Below, piece after piece: positions 9,475 through 18,233 of a DNA stretch of 64,000 bases. The translations under genes were made by a program, and so were the position numbers. The stretch comes from Vibrio hangzhouensis (GTDB lineage Bacteria; Pseudomonadota; Gammaproteobacteria; Enterobacterales; Vibrionaceae). The stretch spans positions 62,001-126,000 of the forward strand of contig NZ_FNVG01000004.1 in NCBI RefSeq assembly GCF_900107935.1. The letters run 5' to 3'. The notes below the pieces were generated by a model. It was not told the DNA's origin. It saw only the letters and a list, made by a program, of their open reading frames with translations, and made no database searches. Each line of letters starts with the position of its first letter. The first letter of the stretch is position 1.

Positions 9475-10326
9475 TTATTCCCCTAAATAGACCTGTTTGA
9501 CTTCCGGATGAGACTGAACATCATCCATGGTCCCTTCTGCCAGTACATGCCCCTGATGCAGTACGGTGACGTGACTGGCGATAGAGCGCACAAAGTCCAT
9601 GTCGTGTTCAACCACCACAACAGAATGCTTACCTGCCAGTGAGTTGAGCAACTCCGAGGTTCTGTCCATTTCCTGGTGAGTCATTCCGGCCACAGGTTCA
9701 TCAACCAACAAAAGTTTGGGGTTTTGCATTAGCAACATACCGATTTCCAACCACTGCTTCTGACCGTGTGAAAGGTTACCTGCACTGAGCGCAGCATTAT
9801 CTTTGAGATGAATCAGCTCCAGCACCGACTCCAATTTGTCCTTTTGCTCGGATGAAAGATGAGCGGTGTAAGTTCCCCAAACATTACGGACTCCGGACAT
9901 CGCCAACTCGAGGTTTTGCCACACTGTGAGACACTCTATGACCGTTGGTTTTTGGAACTTACGACCAATCCCTGCATTGGCGATTTCTGATTCATTCATT
10001 TTCAGCAGGTTGATGTTCGAACCCAACCAAACCTGTCCCGTGTCTGGCTTTGTTTTACCTGTGATAATGTCCATCATGGTGGTTTTACCCGCGCCGTTCG
10101 GACCAATGATGCAACGCAATTCCCCTTCTTTGATATAGAGGTTGAGGTCATTGATCGCTTTAAAGCCATCAAAACTTTTATTAACGCCTTCTACATACAA
10201 AAGAATGTTGTGACGAGTATCAATCAACGGGTGACGTTCAGGCTTTAAAAATGAGAACACTTCGTCTCTGCGTGTCATTTCCTGAACCGATTCTTTGAAT
10301 TGCCGCGCTCGATTAAGTGTTGTCAT
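9475..10326 (-). CDS. urtD: Urea ABC transporter ATP-binding protein UrtD
   Basis: The second ATPase of the urea importer (LivG-like), 283 residues. Walker A GPNGAGKTT lies at residues 75-83, the signature is 'LSHGQKQWLEIGMLL' and Walker B is 'LLLVDEPVAGM'. The N-terminal 40 residues are an extension before the ABC core, common in UrtD. The start overlaps the urtC stop by four bases. Confidence 0.96.
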   Translation of the reverse strand: MTTLNRARQFKESVQEMTRRDEVFSFLKPERHPLIDTRHNILLYVEGVNKSFDGFKAINDLNLYIKEGELRCIIGPNGAGKTTMMDIITGKTKPDTGQVWLGSNINLLKMNESEIANAGIGRKFQKPTVIECLTVWQNLELAMSGVRNVWGTYTAHLSSEQKDKLESVLELIHLKDNAALSAGNLSHGQKQWLEIGMLLMQNPKLLLVDEPVAGMTHQEMDRTSELLNSLAGKHSVVVVEHDMDFVRSIASHVTVLHQGHVLAEGTMDDVQSHPEVKQVYLGE

Positions 10327-11471
10327 ACTGTGACCTCCTCACTGCCTTTCTTTCCAGGCTTCACCTTTTTCCGCGCCAACTGAATTTTGTCCGATAGAAA
10401 ACCGATGAGCCCTTTCGGGAAATACATGGTGGAAAGTACAAACAGACCACCAAGAGCAAATAGCCAGACCTCTGGAAACTCAACCGTAAACCAACTTTTG
10501 GCATAGTTAATAACAAGGGCTCCGACAATCGCCCCGAACAAGGTTGCTCGCCCACCTAAGGCAACCCAAACCACGACTTCAATCGAATTCAGGGGTGCAA
10601 ACTCTCCGGGATTGATAATTCCGACTTGTGGCACATACAAGGCACCCGCTATACCTGCAATAACCGCAGAGAGAACGAAAACCCATAACTTAATGCCGTC
10701 GACGTCATAGCCCATAAAACGTGTTCGCGATTCCGTATCACGAATGGCCATAGAGACGCGTCCCAATCGACTGCTTATCACGCTTCGACACACTAAATAA
10801 CTGATCACCAATGCAACTCCCGTGACCATAAACAAGGCGATTTTTGTGGCATCTTGCTGCAAACTGTAGCCAAGAATATCTTTAAAATCGGTCAAACCGT
10901 TGTTACCACCGAATCCCATCTCGTTTCGGAAAAATGCCAGCATCAGGGCGTAAGTCAGCGCCTGTGTCATGATCGACAAATAGACTCCGGATACGCGAGA
11001 CCGGAAGGCCAGATAACCAAATACATACGCCAGTATTCCGGGGACAAGAACCACCATCAGACATGCAAACCAGAACTGGTCAAAACCATGCCAAAACCAG
11101 GGCAGTTCTTTCCAGTTCAAAAACACCATGAAGTCTGGAAGAAGCGGATTGCCATAAACCCCTCGGTCACCAATTTGACGCATCAGGTACATACCCATGG
11201 CGTAACCACCCAACGCGAAGAACGCGCCGTGACCGAGGCTGAGAATACCCAGGTAACCCCACACTAGATCTACCGCCAGTGCCAGCATGGCGTAGCTCAG
11301 GTACTTACCCATCAAAGAGATGGTGAACGTCTCAACATAGAATGGATGACCTACAGGCAGCAGAGTATTGGCCAATGGTACAAGTACTACTGCTGCTAAT
11401 ATCGCCAACACCGTAATGAGGCCACCTCGGTCGCCTCGCATGGCCGATAACACAAAAGACTTTGATTGCAT
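10323..11471 (-). CDS. urtC: Urea ABC transporter permease UrtC
   Basis: A LivM-like inner-membrane permease of the urea importer, 382 residues with about ten hydrophobic helices. Family landmarks are 'AVDLVWGYLGILSLGHGAFF' near residues 64-83, 'FGGNNGLTDF' near 187-196 and 'RDTESRTRFMGYDV' near 240-253, the last being the cytoplasmic EAA-like loop that contacts the ATPases. It starts 11 bases after urtB and overlaps urtD. Confidence 0.96.
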   Translation of the reverse strand: MQSKSFVLSAMRGDRGGLITVLAILAAVVLVPLANTLLPVGHPFYVETFTISLMGKYLSYAMLALAVDLVWGYLGILSLGHGAFFALGGYAMGMYLMRQIGDRGVYGNPLLPDFMVFLNWKELPWFWHGFDQFWFACLMVVLVPGILAYVFGYLAFRSRVSGVYLSIMTQALTYALMLAFFRNEMGFGGNNGLTDFKDILGYSLQQDATKIALFMVTGVALVISYLVCRSVISSRLGRVSMAIRDTESRTRFMGYDVDGIKLWVFVLSAVIAGIAGALYVPQVGIINPGEFAPLNSIEVVVWVALGGRATLFGAIVGALVINYAKSWFTVEFPEVWLFALGGLFVLSTMYFPKGLIGFLSDKIQLARKKVKPGKKGSEEVTV

Positions 11472-11482
11472 AATGATTGCCC

Positions 11483-13108
11483 TTAACCTTCAGCCGCTCG
11501 ACCGCGCTGGGGGAATAGCCCACGGGGACGTTTTTGAATAAACAGAATGATGAAGACCAGAACCAGGATCTTAGCTAACACTGCACCTGCCCATGGCTCA
11601 AGGATCTTATTGAACAGACCCAGACTTAGTCCGGCGACAAGCGTGCCCCACAGGTTTCCAACCCCACCAAATACCACAACCATGAATGAATCTATGATGT
11701 ATGCTTGCCCCATATTCGGACCAACGTTGGTCAATTGTGACAAAGCCACACCTGCCACTCCCGCTACGCCTGATCCCAGACCGAAGGTCAGTGCATCCAC
11801 GCGTTCGGAGCGGATCCCCATTGCTCGCGCCATCGCTCTGTTCTGCGATACAGCACGAACCTGTAGCCCCAGAGGCGTCTTCTTGAGAACCATAACCAGT
11901 CCAATAAACACCATGACGCAAAACAGGATGATGTAGAGTCGGTTGTAAGTCAGAGAAAGCATCGGATTCACCTCAAGGGCACCCGACATCCAGTCCGGTG
12001 TGCTAACTGAACGGTTGAGAGGTGAGAAAATGGAACGCACCGCTTGTTGAAGGATCAGGCTAATACCAAATGTGGCGAGAAGCGTTTCCAGTGGTCTGCC
12101 GTAAAGGTGACGAATTACACTGCGCTCGATAACGATGCCGACCAGACCTGAGACTATAAAGGCCATAGGAATAGACAGAATGAGCGCTAATCCAATCTGA
12201 TTCGGCATCAATTGCTGCATCACATAGGTGGTATAAGCACCAATCATTATAAGCTCGCCGTGAGCCATATTGATCACGCCCATGACACCAAACGTGATGG
12301 CCAGACCGATACCAGCTAAAACAAGCACAGAACCTAAACTTAAGCCAAAGAAAACCGTTTCAACTCCGGAGTAAAGCTGCTGACTTTGTTGATAACTCGC
12401 TAACGCGCGTTGTGCCGCCGTCAATACGGTGTCATCTTTTTCCGTGTTCAGAATACTATTTAGAGTTTGCAGAACCACTGCCTGCTTGTAGTCGGAAAGT
12501 GTCCCTATCGCGGAAATTCGCTCTGCTGGTGTCTCTCCGACAAGTGCGTGATCTATTGCGAGCGCCAACCTGAGCATGGCAAGTACATCGTCATCCGTTT
12601 CCAACTGTATACGCTGCTGCAACCTGGCCATCACGGCATCATCGCTCTGCCCCAATAAAGCGCTGACCGCATTCAATCGGACAGACGCCTCTTGATGCGA
12701 CAGACCAAGAGACGCGATCTCCAATCGGATCAAACCACGCAGTTTATTGTTGACTCTGATTTTTTTAAACTGACGGGAAGATTCAATCGCCAGAGTTTCT
12801 TCACTCCAGGCGCTTTTGGCCTCTTGTGCTTTTTTAATGTCCGTTGAGACGTACAAAGCCTGATACCGCTCACTTTGCTTGTCATTAAAATAATAAAGAT
12901 CGCCTTGCAGCCATGCTGTTAGGACGGATTTGGCAATCGCATTAGGTTCATGTGCAACGATCCATGCCATCGCTGCCTCTTTTTGAGGGTTGTTCTTTGC
13001 TATGAGTGCCTGGGTAAAAGACTCCCGGTCACTTACGTTAGCCAACGCAACGTGAGTGCTCAAAATAAGGAACACCACCGCTTTCAATAACTGAGTTATG
13101 ATTTTCAT
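11483..13108 (-). CDS. urtB: Urea ABC transporter permease UrtB
   Basis: A LivH-like permease of the urea importer. The ATG at 13108 (MKIITQLLKAVVF) is chosen because AGGAC precedes it and a signal peptide follows (through about residue 23, VALA); the open frame runs upstream into urtA without conserved sequence. The 541-residue product has a periplasmic N-terminal region of about 220 residues, characteristic of UrtB and absent from amino-acid LivH proteins, then about eight helices with 'GVMGVINMAHGELIMIGAYT' near 278-297. Confidence 0.95.
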   Translation of the reverse strand: MKIITQLLKAVVFLILSTHVALANVSDRESFTQALIAKNNPQKEAAMAWIVAHEPNAIAKSVLTAWLQGDLYYFNDKQSERYQALYVSTDIKKAQEAKSAWSEETLAIESSRQFKKIRVNNKLRGLIRLEIASLGLSHQEASVRLNAVSALLGQSDDAVMARLQQRIQLETDDDVLAMLRLALAIDHALVGETPAERISAIGTLSDYKQAVVLQTLNSILNTEKDDTVLTAAQRALASYQQSQQLYSGVETVFFGLSLGSVLVLAGIGLAITFGVMGVINMAHGELIMIGAYTTYVMQQLMPNQIGLALILSIPMAFIVSGLVGIVIERSVIRHLYGRPLETLLATFGISLILQQAVRSIFSPLNRSVSTPDWMSGALEVNPMLSLTYNRLYIILFCVMVFIGLVMVLKKTPLGLQVRAVSQNRAMARAMGIRSERVDALTFGLGSGVAGVAGVALSQLTNVGPNMGQAYIIDSFMVVVFGGVGNLWGTLVAGLSLGLFNKILEPWAGAVLAKILVLVFIILFIQKRPRGLFPQRGRAAEG

Positions 13109-13160
13109 GAAATGCGTCCTTTTGGCTGTCTGAGTTACCGTGATTTGCTCAAACAGAAAT

Positions 13161-13198
13161 GAAAAGTACCTCTGCCTGTTTACTGCAGTCAGAGGTAC
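13161..13198 (-). terminator. Intercistronic hairpin between urtA and urtB
   Basis: On the minus strand GTACCTCTG pairs perfectly with CAGAGGTAC (arms at 13190-13198 and 13166-13174 in plus coordinates) across a 15-base loop, followed by TTTTCATTT. It sits 16 bases after the urtA stop. Partial termination or 3'-end protection here would make much more binding protein than permease, a usual arrangement in importer operons. Confidence 0.65.
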
Positions 13199-13214
13199 CG
13201 AAGGGGAAGGAAGA

Positions 13215-14504
13215 TTAGTTTGAGCTACCGGCACATTTACCTGTTTCGACGTTAAACGCACCACAAGAGAAAGGCTTCGACCAGCTAGAGTACAATTTCG
13301 CTGACTCCGGCAGATAGTTAGACCATGCATCACCCGCCACTAGTCCTGTCGTTTCCCAAACAACATCAAACTGACCATCATCCTGGATTTCGCCGATGAG
13401 CACAGGTTTGGTAATGTGGTGGTTTGGCAACATGGTTGAATAGCCACCCGAAAGGTTTGGCACAGAGACACCAATTAACGCATCCTGAACTTTTTCAGCG
13501 TCCGTAGTACCAGCGTTAGTAACGGCCTGAGTCCACATGTTAAAGCCAATGTAGTGTGCTTCCATTGGGTCATTTGTTACACGTTTGTCACTGGCGATAA
13601 ACTTCTGCCACGTTTCAACGAACTCTTCATTCGCTTCGGTATCAACACTCATAAAGTAGTTCCACGCTGCTAGGTGGCCCACTAATGGAGAGGTATCCAT
13701 ACCGGATAGCTCTTCTTCACCGACTGAGAATGCCACCACTGGAATATCTTCAGATGACACACCTTGAGCACCTAACTCTTTATAAAAAGGCACGTTCGCG
13801 TCACCATTAATAGTCGACACTACTGCGGTTTTTTTGCCTTCAGAACCAAACTTTTTAATATCAGAGACGATGGACTGCCAGTCAGAGTGACCAAACGGCG
13901 TATAGCTGATCATGATATCGGCTTCGCTCACGCCTTTATCTTTCAGGTACGCTTCGAGGATCTTATTGGTTGTACGAGGGTAGACGTAGTCTGTTCCTGC
14001 CAGAACCCAGCGCTCTACATCCAATTCGTTCATGAGATAATCAACAGCAGGAACCGCTTGCTGGTTTGGCGCTGCACCCGTATAGAAGACATTTTTCGAT
14101 GACTCTTCACCTTCATACTGAACCGGATAGAAAAGAATACTGTTCAGTTCTTCAAAGACTGGAAGCATGGACTTACGCGATACTGACGTCCATCCTCCAA
14201 AAACTACATCCACTTTTTCTTTCTCAATAAGTTCACGCGCTTTTTCAGCAAAAAGTGGCCAGTTGGATGCCGGGTCTACCACGACCGCCTCCAACTTTTT
14301 ACCTAACAATCCACCTTTTTTGTTTTGCTCGTCCACCAACATCAGAATGGTATCTTTTAGTGTAGTTTCACTGATAGCCATCGTGCCGGAGAGTGAATGC
14401 AATACACCCACTTTAATTGTATCTTCTTCTGCCATCGCGATTCCCGAAGCAAAGGCCAGAGAAGCCCCCATTGCAGCAAGCTTTACTTTGAACATCGTGT
14501 TCAT
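13215..14504 (-). CDS. urtA: Urea ABC transporter substrate-binding protein UrtA
   Basis: The periplasmic urea-binding protein and first gene of the urt-ure unit. A signal peptide covers about residues 1-25 (GIAMA before EEDTIKVG). The mature start 'IKVGVLHSLSGTMAISE' and the internal 'GGWTSVSRKSMLPVFE' and 'LFYPVQYEGEE' are diagnostic of UrtA among Leu/Ile/Val-type binding proteins. Length is 429 residues. TAAGGAG lies nine bases before the ATG. Two C-terminal Cys residues (in 'FSCGAFNVETGKCAG') may form a disulphide. Confidence 0.97.
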   Translation of the reverse strand: MNTMFKVKLAAMGASLAFASGIAMAEEDTIKVGVLHSLSGTMAISETTLKDTILMLVDEQNKKGGLLGKKLEAVVVDPASNWPLFAEKARELIEKEKVDVVFGGWTSVSRKSMLPVFEELNSILFYPVQYEGEESSKNVFYTGAAPNQQAVPAVDYLMNELDVERWVLAGTDYVYPRTTNKILEAYLKDKGVSEADIMISYTPFGHSDWQSIVSDIKKFGSEGKKTAVVSTINGDANVPFYKELGAQGVSSEDIPVVAFSVGEEELSGMDTSPLVGHLAAWNYFMSVDTEANEEFVETWQKFIASDKRVTNDPMEAHYIGFNMWTQAVTNAGTTDAEKVQDALIGVSVPNLSGGYSTMLPNHHITKPVLIGEIQDDGQFDVVWETTGLVAGDAWSNYLPESAKLYSSWSKPFSCGAFNVETGKCAGSSN

Positions 14505-14547
14505 GTTGGATATCTCCTTATTATGAATAGTTATTCAATCTTTATGC

Positions 14548-14563
14548 TTCAAGAAGAGTGCCA
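14548..14563 (-). promoter_or_regulatory. Sigma-54-like promoter upstream of urtA
   Basis: Read on the minus strand this is TGGCAC-TCTTC-TTGAA, against the sigma-54 consensus TGGCAC-N5-TTGCA. The -24 element is perfect; the -12 element has A in place of the C of the invariant GC, which is a real weakness. It lies 44 bases from the urtA start codon with room for a leader and a good ribosome-binding site. The assignment is an inference supported by the NtrC-like half sites further upstream. Confidence 0.5.
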
Positions 14564-14624
14564 ACTCTCTTTGCAAAGGAAGAACCTAACTAACTCACTA
14601 ATAAACAAAGGCTTGCTATAAAGC

Positions 14625-14703
14625 TTGCACCAACACAACACTCTATAACCAACATGGTGCGCTGCATCATGGTGCAAATGATAGTTCGGTTTCACCATAT
14701 TGG
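14625..14703. promoter_or_regulatory. Cluster of NtrC-like half sites
   Basis: Three pieces resemble the NtrC enhancer TGCACCA-N-TGGTGCA: TTGCACCAACA at 14625-14635, CCAACATGGTGC at 14649-14660 (the same core as in the E. coli glnA enhancer as I recall it) and CACCATATTGG at 14693-14703. None is a full two-arm match, but each carries one good arm. They lie roughly 60-140 bases upstream of the sigma-54-like element, the normal enhancer position. They could also serve the divergent MATE gene at 14888. Confidence 0.45.
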
Positions 14704-14887
14704 AGAGTCGCCTCGCAATATCTGAGTATTCACTCAGACATATTCGATTTGGTTTCTGACGTTCCGGCTATTTGGGAGCGGAAATCGCTTCGAATCTGCG
14801 ACTCAGATCTTATTTCCCATAAAGTAATTAATTGCATATTTGGCACGAACTCTTTAGCTTAAAATATGAGCAGAGAGGAACAATTTA

Positions 14888-16264
14888 ATGCCAGAACAAA
14901 GATTTAGTGACTTTATCAGACGTGTACTCGCGCTAGGCATTCCTATTGCGCTTCAAAGTTTATTAATGAGCAGTCTCGGATTCGTCGATAGCCTGATGAT
15001 CAGTCAGTTAGGTACTCAAGAAGTCGCCGCGGCTGGCATTGGTGCCCGTATTTTCTGGGTATCTATTGTCTTTGTTTGGGGACTAAGCTCAGGGATGGGT
15101 ATTTTGCTCGCTCAATATTGGGGAGCACAAGACGAAACCGGGTTGAAAAAAAATCTGGCGCTCGGCACCTCAGTGACCCAACTGTTTGCCTTTATTGCCT
15201 TTGCCATCTGCTTCTTCACACCCGAGCTTTTACCCGGTCTGTTTAATCCCAACGCCGAAGTACTGGCACTGTCCACCAGTTATGTTCAGTTATTGGGTAT
15301 TGCAATGTTGTTTTCTGGATTTGGTATTGCGGCAGATACGGCTCTGAGATCCATTGGTCAAACCCGTATTAACCTTTATCTGTCCATCATGGAAATAAGC
15401 CTTAATGTCACACTGAACTACATCCTTATTTTCGGGCATTTTGGCGCACCTGCACTTGGATTGGTCGGCGCTGGCATTGGCAGTGTCATAGCGCGCTTTG
15501 TTCGTCTAGTGGCTGTCATTGCCATCATCTACCTCAAATTCCCGGTATTGGCTTTACGATGGCTCAATGTGGTGAATGCGTTTGAACGAACTGTACTTAG
15601 TAAATTCTTTACCATCACCTACCCTATAGTGGTTGGCACGTTTATTTGGTGCGCTGGCATCTTCACATTTCACCTGATTCTGGGTCGTATGGGCGTTACC
15701 GAGTTGGCAACCATGGCTGTCATCACGCCTCTTGAATCTATAGGGTTATCCGTGGCTCACGGTCTTTCCAGTGCTGCTGGTATCATGGTTGGTAACAGCC
15801 TGGGTGCCAGCCAGTTCTCTCTGAGCTCTACGTATGCTAGGTGGGCATTAAAATCATCGGTTATTTTAGGAGCTTCCCTCGGCGGGATATTACTAATCTT
15901 ACAGACCACCATCCTAAAATTTTATGGGGCACTCTCTCAGGAGGTCATCGATCTGATGATTGTCAGTTTTCCCGTCGTAGCGCTCAGTATATTGATGCGA
16001 ACTATCAACATTACCCTGATTGTTGGTGTGCTTCGTAGTGGTGGAGATAGTAAGTTCTGTATGAACATGGATTTCGTTTGTCAGTGGGTGTGGGCAATCC
16101 CCATTACCGCCCTGGGCGCTATTGTGTTCAACTGGTCTTTTCCTGTTGTACTATTGATGATGGTATCAGAAGAGATCATCAAAGTAGTTCCGGCGTGTTG
16201 GCGGGTATTCAGCGATAAATGGATCAATAACTTAACGGAGAGTAAAGAAAGCACAACCGTTTAA
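14888..16264 (+). CDS. MATE-family efflux transporter
   Basis: A 458-residue inner-membrane protein with about twelve helices in two homologous halves. The first half starts 'LGIPIALQSLLMSSLGFVDS' and continues 'LMISQLGTQEVAAAGIGAR', the conserved start of NorM/DinF-type multidrug and toxin exporters that use Na+ or H+ gradients. 'IWCAGIFTFHLILGRMGVTE' opens the second half. The start at 14888 has GAGGAA nine bases upstream. It is divergent from urtA and stands alone. Substrates cannot be predicted. Confidence 0.9.
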   Translation: MPEQRFSDFIRRVLALGIPIALQSLLMSSLGFVDSLMISQLGTQEVAAAGIGARIFWVSIVFVWGLSSGMGILLAQYWGAQDETGLKKNLALGTSVTQLFAFIAFAICFFTPELLPGLFNPNAEVLALSTSYVQLLGIAMLFSGFGIAADTALRSIGQTRINLYLSIMEISLNVTLNYILIFGHFGAPALGLVGAGIGSVIARFVRLVAVIAIIYLKFPVLALRWLNVVNAFERTVLSKFFTITYPIVVGTFIWCAGIFTFHLILGRMGVTELATMAVITPLESIGLSVAHGLSSAAGIMVGNSLGASQFSLSSTYARWALKSSVILGASLGGILLILQTTILKFYGALSQEVIDLMIVSFPVVALSILMRTINITLIVGVLRSGGDSKFCMNMDFVCQWVWAIPITALGAIVFNWSFPVVLLMMVSEEIIKVVPACWRVFSDKWINNLTESKESTTV

Positions 16265-16482
16265 CTTCCATAGCAAATGTGCTCTCAGCCGCAGGAAATC
16301 AGCCAGTCTCAGCACTATTCGCAAACAACGGACCGATTTTGCGACCTCATATTCACACCTCCCATCAATGGAAACTACTCATTGACGGCCAATCAAAACC
16401 CTACTTGACTCTGACCGGGCACTAACTTCTACGTTCGGATTTCAGTGAAAATGACGCCAGTCATGTTTACCACAGGCCAACA

Positions 16483-16899
16483 ATGAACAACCTTAGCAAA
16501 TCACTTACTCTGCTACTGCTCTGTATTTCCTCTTCTATGGCATATGCAGATCCATGGCATAAATTCATCGGGAAACCGTGGAAGGAACACAAGCACCATA
16601 AGAAAGAAGTCCACGTCGTCCATCATTATGATCATCACCGGCTTCCTGATACCGCGATCATGCTGGCGATTGCGGGTGTCACCTACGCTCTCATTGATGG
16701 GCATTACTACAAGAAAGATAAAGGGCGTTATGTGATCGTAGAGAAGCCACCCAAAGGGCGGTATCAACCTGGAAAGATCGTCAAAAGACTACCTGAAGGT
16801 GCCACTGCAGTGAATAAACGCGGTCAACAGTACTTTGTCTCTAGAGGAAACTGGTTCCTGTCTATTGGGAATGGGAAATATGTGGTGGTGGAGCCATAG
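16483..16899 (+). CDS. Exported His-rich protein of unknown function
   Basis: A 138-residue protein with a signal peptide (about residues 1-22, ending AYA before DPW). The mature N-terminus is strongly basic and His-rich ('KEHKHHKKEVHVVHHYDHHR'), followed by a short hydrophobic segment (about 58-70) and 'DGHYYKKDKGRYVIVEKPP'. Two repeats of a 'Y.V.....' beta motif follow, ending KYVVVEP. The second half resembles DUF6515-like periplasmic proteins. A metal-binding role is suggested only by the His cluster. Confidence 0.6.
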   Translation: MNNLSKSLTLLLLCISSSMAYADPWHKFIGKPWKEHKHHKKEVHVVHHYDHHRLPDTAIMLAIAGVTYALIDGHYYKKDKGRYVIVEKPPKGRYQPGKIVKRLPEGATAVNKRGQQYFVSRGNWFLSIGNGKYVVVEP

Positions 16900-16918
16900 G
16901 CTTCATAGAGGTTTCTAG

Positions 16919-16953
16919 GCGATACTCACCTGTGCTGCAATAGAGAGTATCGC
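16919..16953. terminator. Inverted repeat between convergent genes
   Basis: GCGATACTC (16919-16927) pairs perfectly with GAGTATCGC (16945-16953) over a 17-base loop. It lies between the end of the His-rich protein gene and the end of a minus-strand small ORF. The following T tract is poor, so activity as an intrinsic terminator is uncertain. Confidence 0.45.
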
Positions 16954-16979
16954 TGATTTCAAATTCCTTGAAAGGCTGG

Positions 16980-17144
16980 TTACATCACCCAAGTCAGGCT
17001 CAGTAACAAAACAACGGCTGACGTCGCAAGATACATTGTGATGATCGTCGCGATTTCAGCAAGAGTAGAGGTGGAAGACTTTGATGCTTGTTCTACTTCT
17101 GTTGCTTTCTCAGTGTCCAATGTTGATAGAAGTGCTGAGTTCAT
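16980..17144 (-). CDS. Small single-span membrane protein (54 residues)
   Basis: ATG at 17144, TAA at 16980-16982, with GAGG ten bases before the start. The product begins MNSALLSTLDTEKATEVEQA, a Ser/Thr-rich polar N-terminus, then has one long hydrophobic span (about residues 30-54, 'EIATIITMYLATSAVVLLLS') ending LTWVM. The layout suggests a small inner-membrane protein with the N-terminus in the cytoplasm. No family recognised. It stands alone, with a CRP/FNR-like site upstream. Confidence 0.55.
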   Translation of the reverse strand: MNSALLSTLDTEKATEVEQASKSSTSTLAEIATIITMYLATSAVVLLLSLTWVM

Positions 17145-17196
17145 TGTGCGCTACCTCATGTAATAACATTTCAAAAGACAGCGCAAATTCTACTCA

Positions 17197-17218
17197 AAAT
17201 GTGACACAGGTCAAACAC
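17197..17218 (-). promoter_or_regulatory. CRP/FNR-like site upstream of the small membrane protein
   Basis: The plus strand reads TGTGA-CACAGG-TCAAA, a good left half of the CRP consensus TGTGA-N6-TCACA and a weaker right half. The inner GTGAC-ACAG-GTCAA also approaches an FNR-type TTGAT-N4-ATCAA. It is about 55 bases upstream of the 17144 start codon. Confidence 0.3.
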
Positions 17219-17483
17219 TTTCAGTAATTTAACTACAAATAATTTTATATTGGCTCGATTAGTAAATCTAATCTATCCGTTTGTCTGTATTCTTGACGTG
17301 TTTAAAACCGCCTGATCAGTGTAGAGACAAACTGGCGCTTCTTACTGCCGTATTGACCATATTCCATCGATAGGGCTCTGCTTAATAAGCCGCATAGCCC
17401 AATTGAGCTGACTACACCCTGTGCACCCTGTGCATGTAACGCATCGTTTATATTGGTAAAAAGCGAGCTGCGACAGAATCGGT
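17219..17483. other. Intergenic, no gene seen
   Basis: With the flanking upstream region of the small membrane gene this makes about 340 bases without a supported gene. Open frames here lack a ribosome-binding site, signal or conserved motif. A short direct duplication, CACCCTGTGCACCCTGTGCA, is present near 17407-17426. No convincing terminator for the following minus-strand gene was found. Confidence 0.4.
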
Positions 17484-18233
17484 CTAACTCTTGACTGCAT
17501 AAGCAGAGGCAATAAACCCTTCCCGAGCTCCCTGAAAGACAGGAGTGCCATGAGCTGGAAGCAAGGCATCGTACTTTAATGAGGCTTTGTCGACTAGCTC
17601 CTGTGCATCAGGCTTTGCCATTTTCAGCCACCCCGGACCAAAATTAGTCGGGGCGATGAAGCCCATTCTGGGCATCATTAATCTGGCGAACCAGTTGAAA
17701 TACTGATCCGGCGTGGCCCAATTCTGCATGCTGTCTCCGGAAATCATAATACCGGACTCTTTCTCTAGCAAAATTAACCCTTCCTTGGGCGTACTGGTCG
17801 AAAACTCATAATAAGATGCATCGCTGATAGGCAGTTCACCGCCGGCATGTAACACCTTGTCTGCCCTGTAGTACTCATCACTATTTTCGGTCGCAAAACC
17901 ACGAACATATGGAGCATCCACTGACCATAAAGTCGCACCAAACGTCTCACGATAAAAAGGGTCATCCATACCATGAAAGGCAGCAAGTCGGATAATATGC
18001 TTCACTTTGCCCAATTGATCGAGCTCAGCCAGACCTTTGTCATTAAGACGCACAGAGTTGATCAACGACAGTTCATCGCCTTGCTTAACCACGTACATAT
18101 TTCGGCTAAAAACCAAACTCAGCGGTCCCCACTTCGGATGGGGCGCCTTGAGGGCGACGCAACCCGTCACCATAAAGATATCATCCATGACTTGGTTTAG
18201 GGTGCCGTGAGGTGTTGCATTAGGATAGGTCAT
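17484..18233 (-). CDS. Metallo-beta-lactamase-fold-like protein without canonical metal motif
   Basis: The 249-residue product has beta-lactamase-fold landmarks in the second half: 'GLILLEKESGIMISGDSMQNW' (the strand and Asp region after the fourth motif) and the C-terminal 'YDALLPAHGTPVFQGARE', as in MBL-fold hydrolases. The expected HxHxDH motif is absent; 'LAAFHGMDDPFYRETFG' occupies that place, with a single His followed by Asp-Asp. This matches DUF4336-like or MBL-like proteins annotated as hydrolases. The ATG at 18233 with GGAG upstream is preferred over a TTG at 18275. Cytoplasmic; function unknown. Confidence 0.6.
   Translation of the reverse strand: MTYPNATPHGTLNQVMDDIFMVTGCVALKAPHPKWGPLSLVFSRNMYVVKQGDELSLINSVRLNDKGLAELDQLGKVKHIIRLAAFHGMDDPFYRETFGATLWSVDAPYVRGFATENSDEYYRADKVLHAGGELPISDASYYEFSTSTPKEGLILLEKESGIMISGDSMQNWATPDQYFNWFARLMMPRMGFIAPTNFGPGWLKMAKPDAQELVDKASLKYDALLPAHGTPVFQGAREGFIASAYAVKS

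Noticed and set aside
13109..13333. Extension of UrtB upstream to 13333
   Set aside because: It overlaps the end of urtA in another frame, and the ATG at 13108 has a ribosome-binding site and a signal peptide.
14840..14861. TGGCACGAACT... on the plus strand as a sigma-54 promoter for the MATE gene
   Set aside because: A TGGCAC is present, but the nearest GC falls about three bases too far away for a -12 element.
17342..17569. 75-codon minus frame overlapping the end of the MBL-fold gene
   Set aside because: It runs in a different frame through the end of a better supported gene and has no recognisable start or motif.
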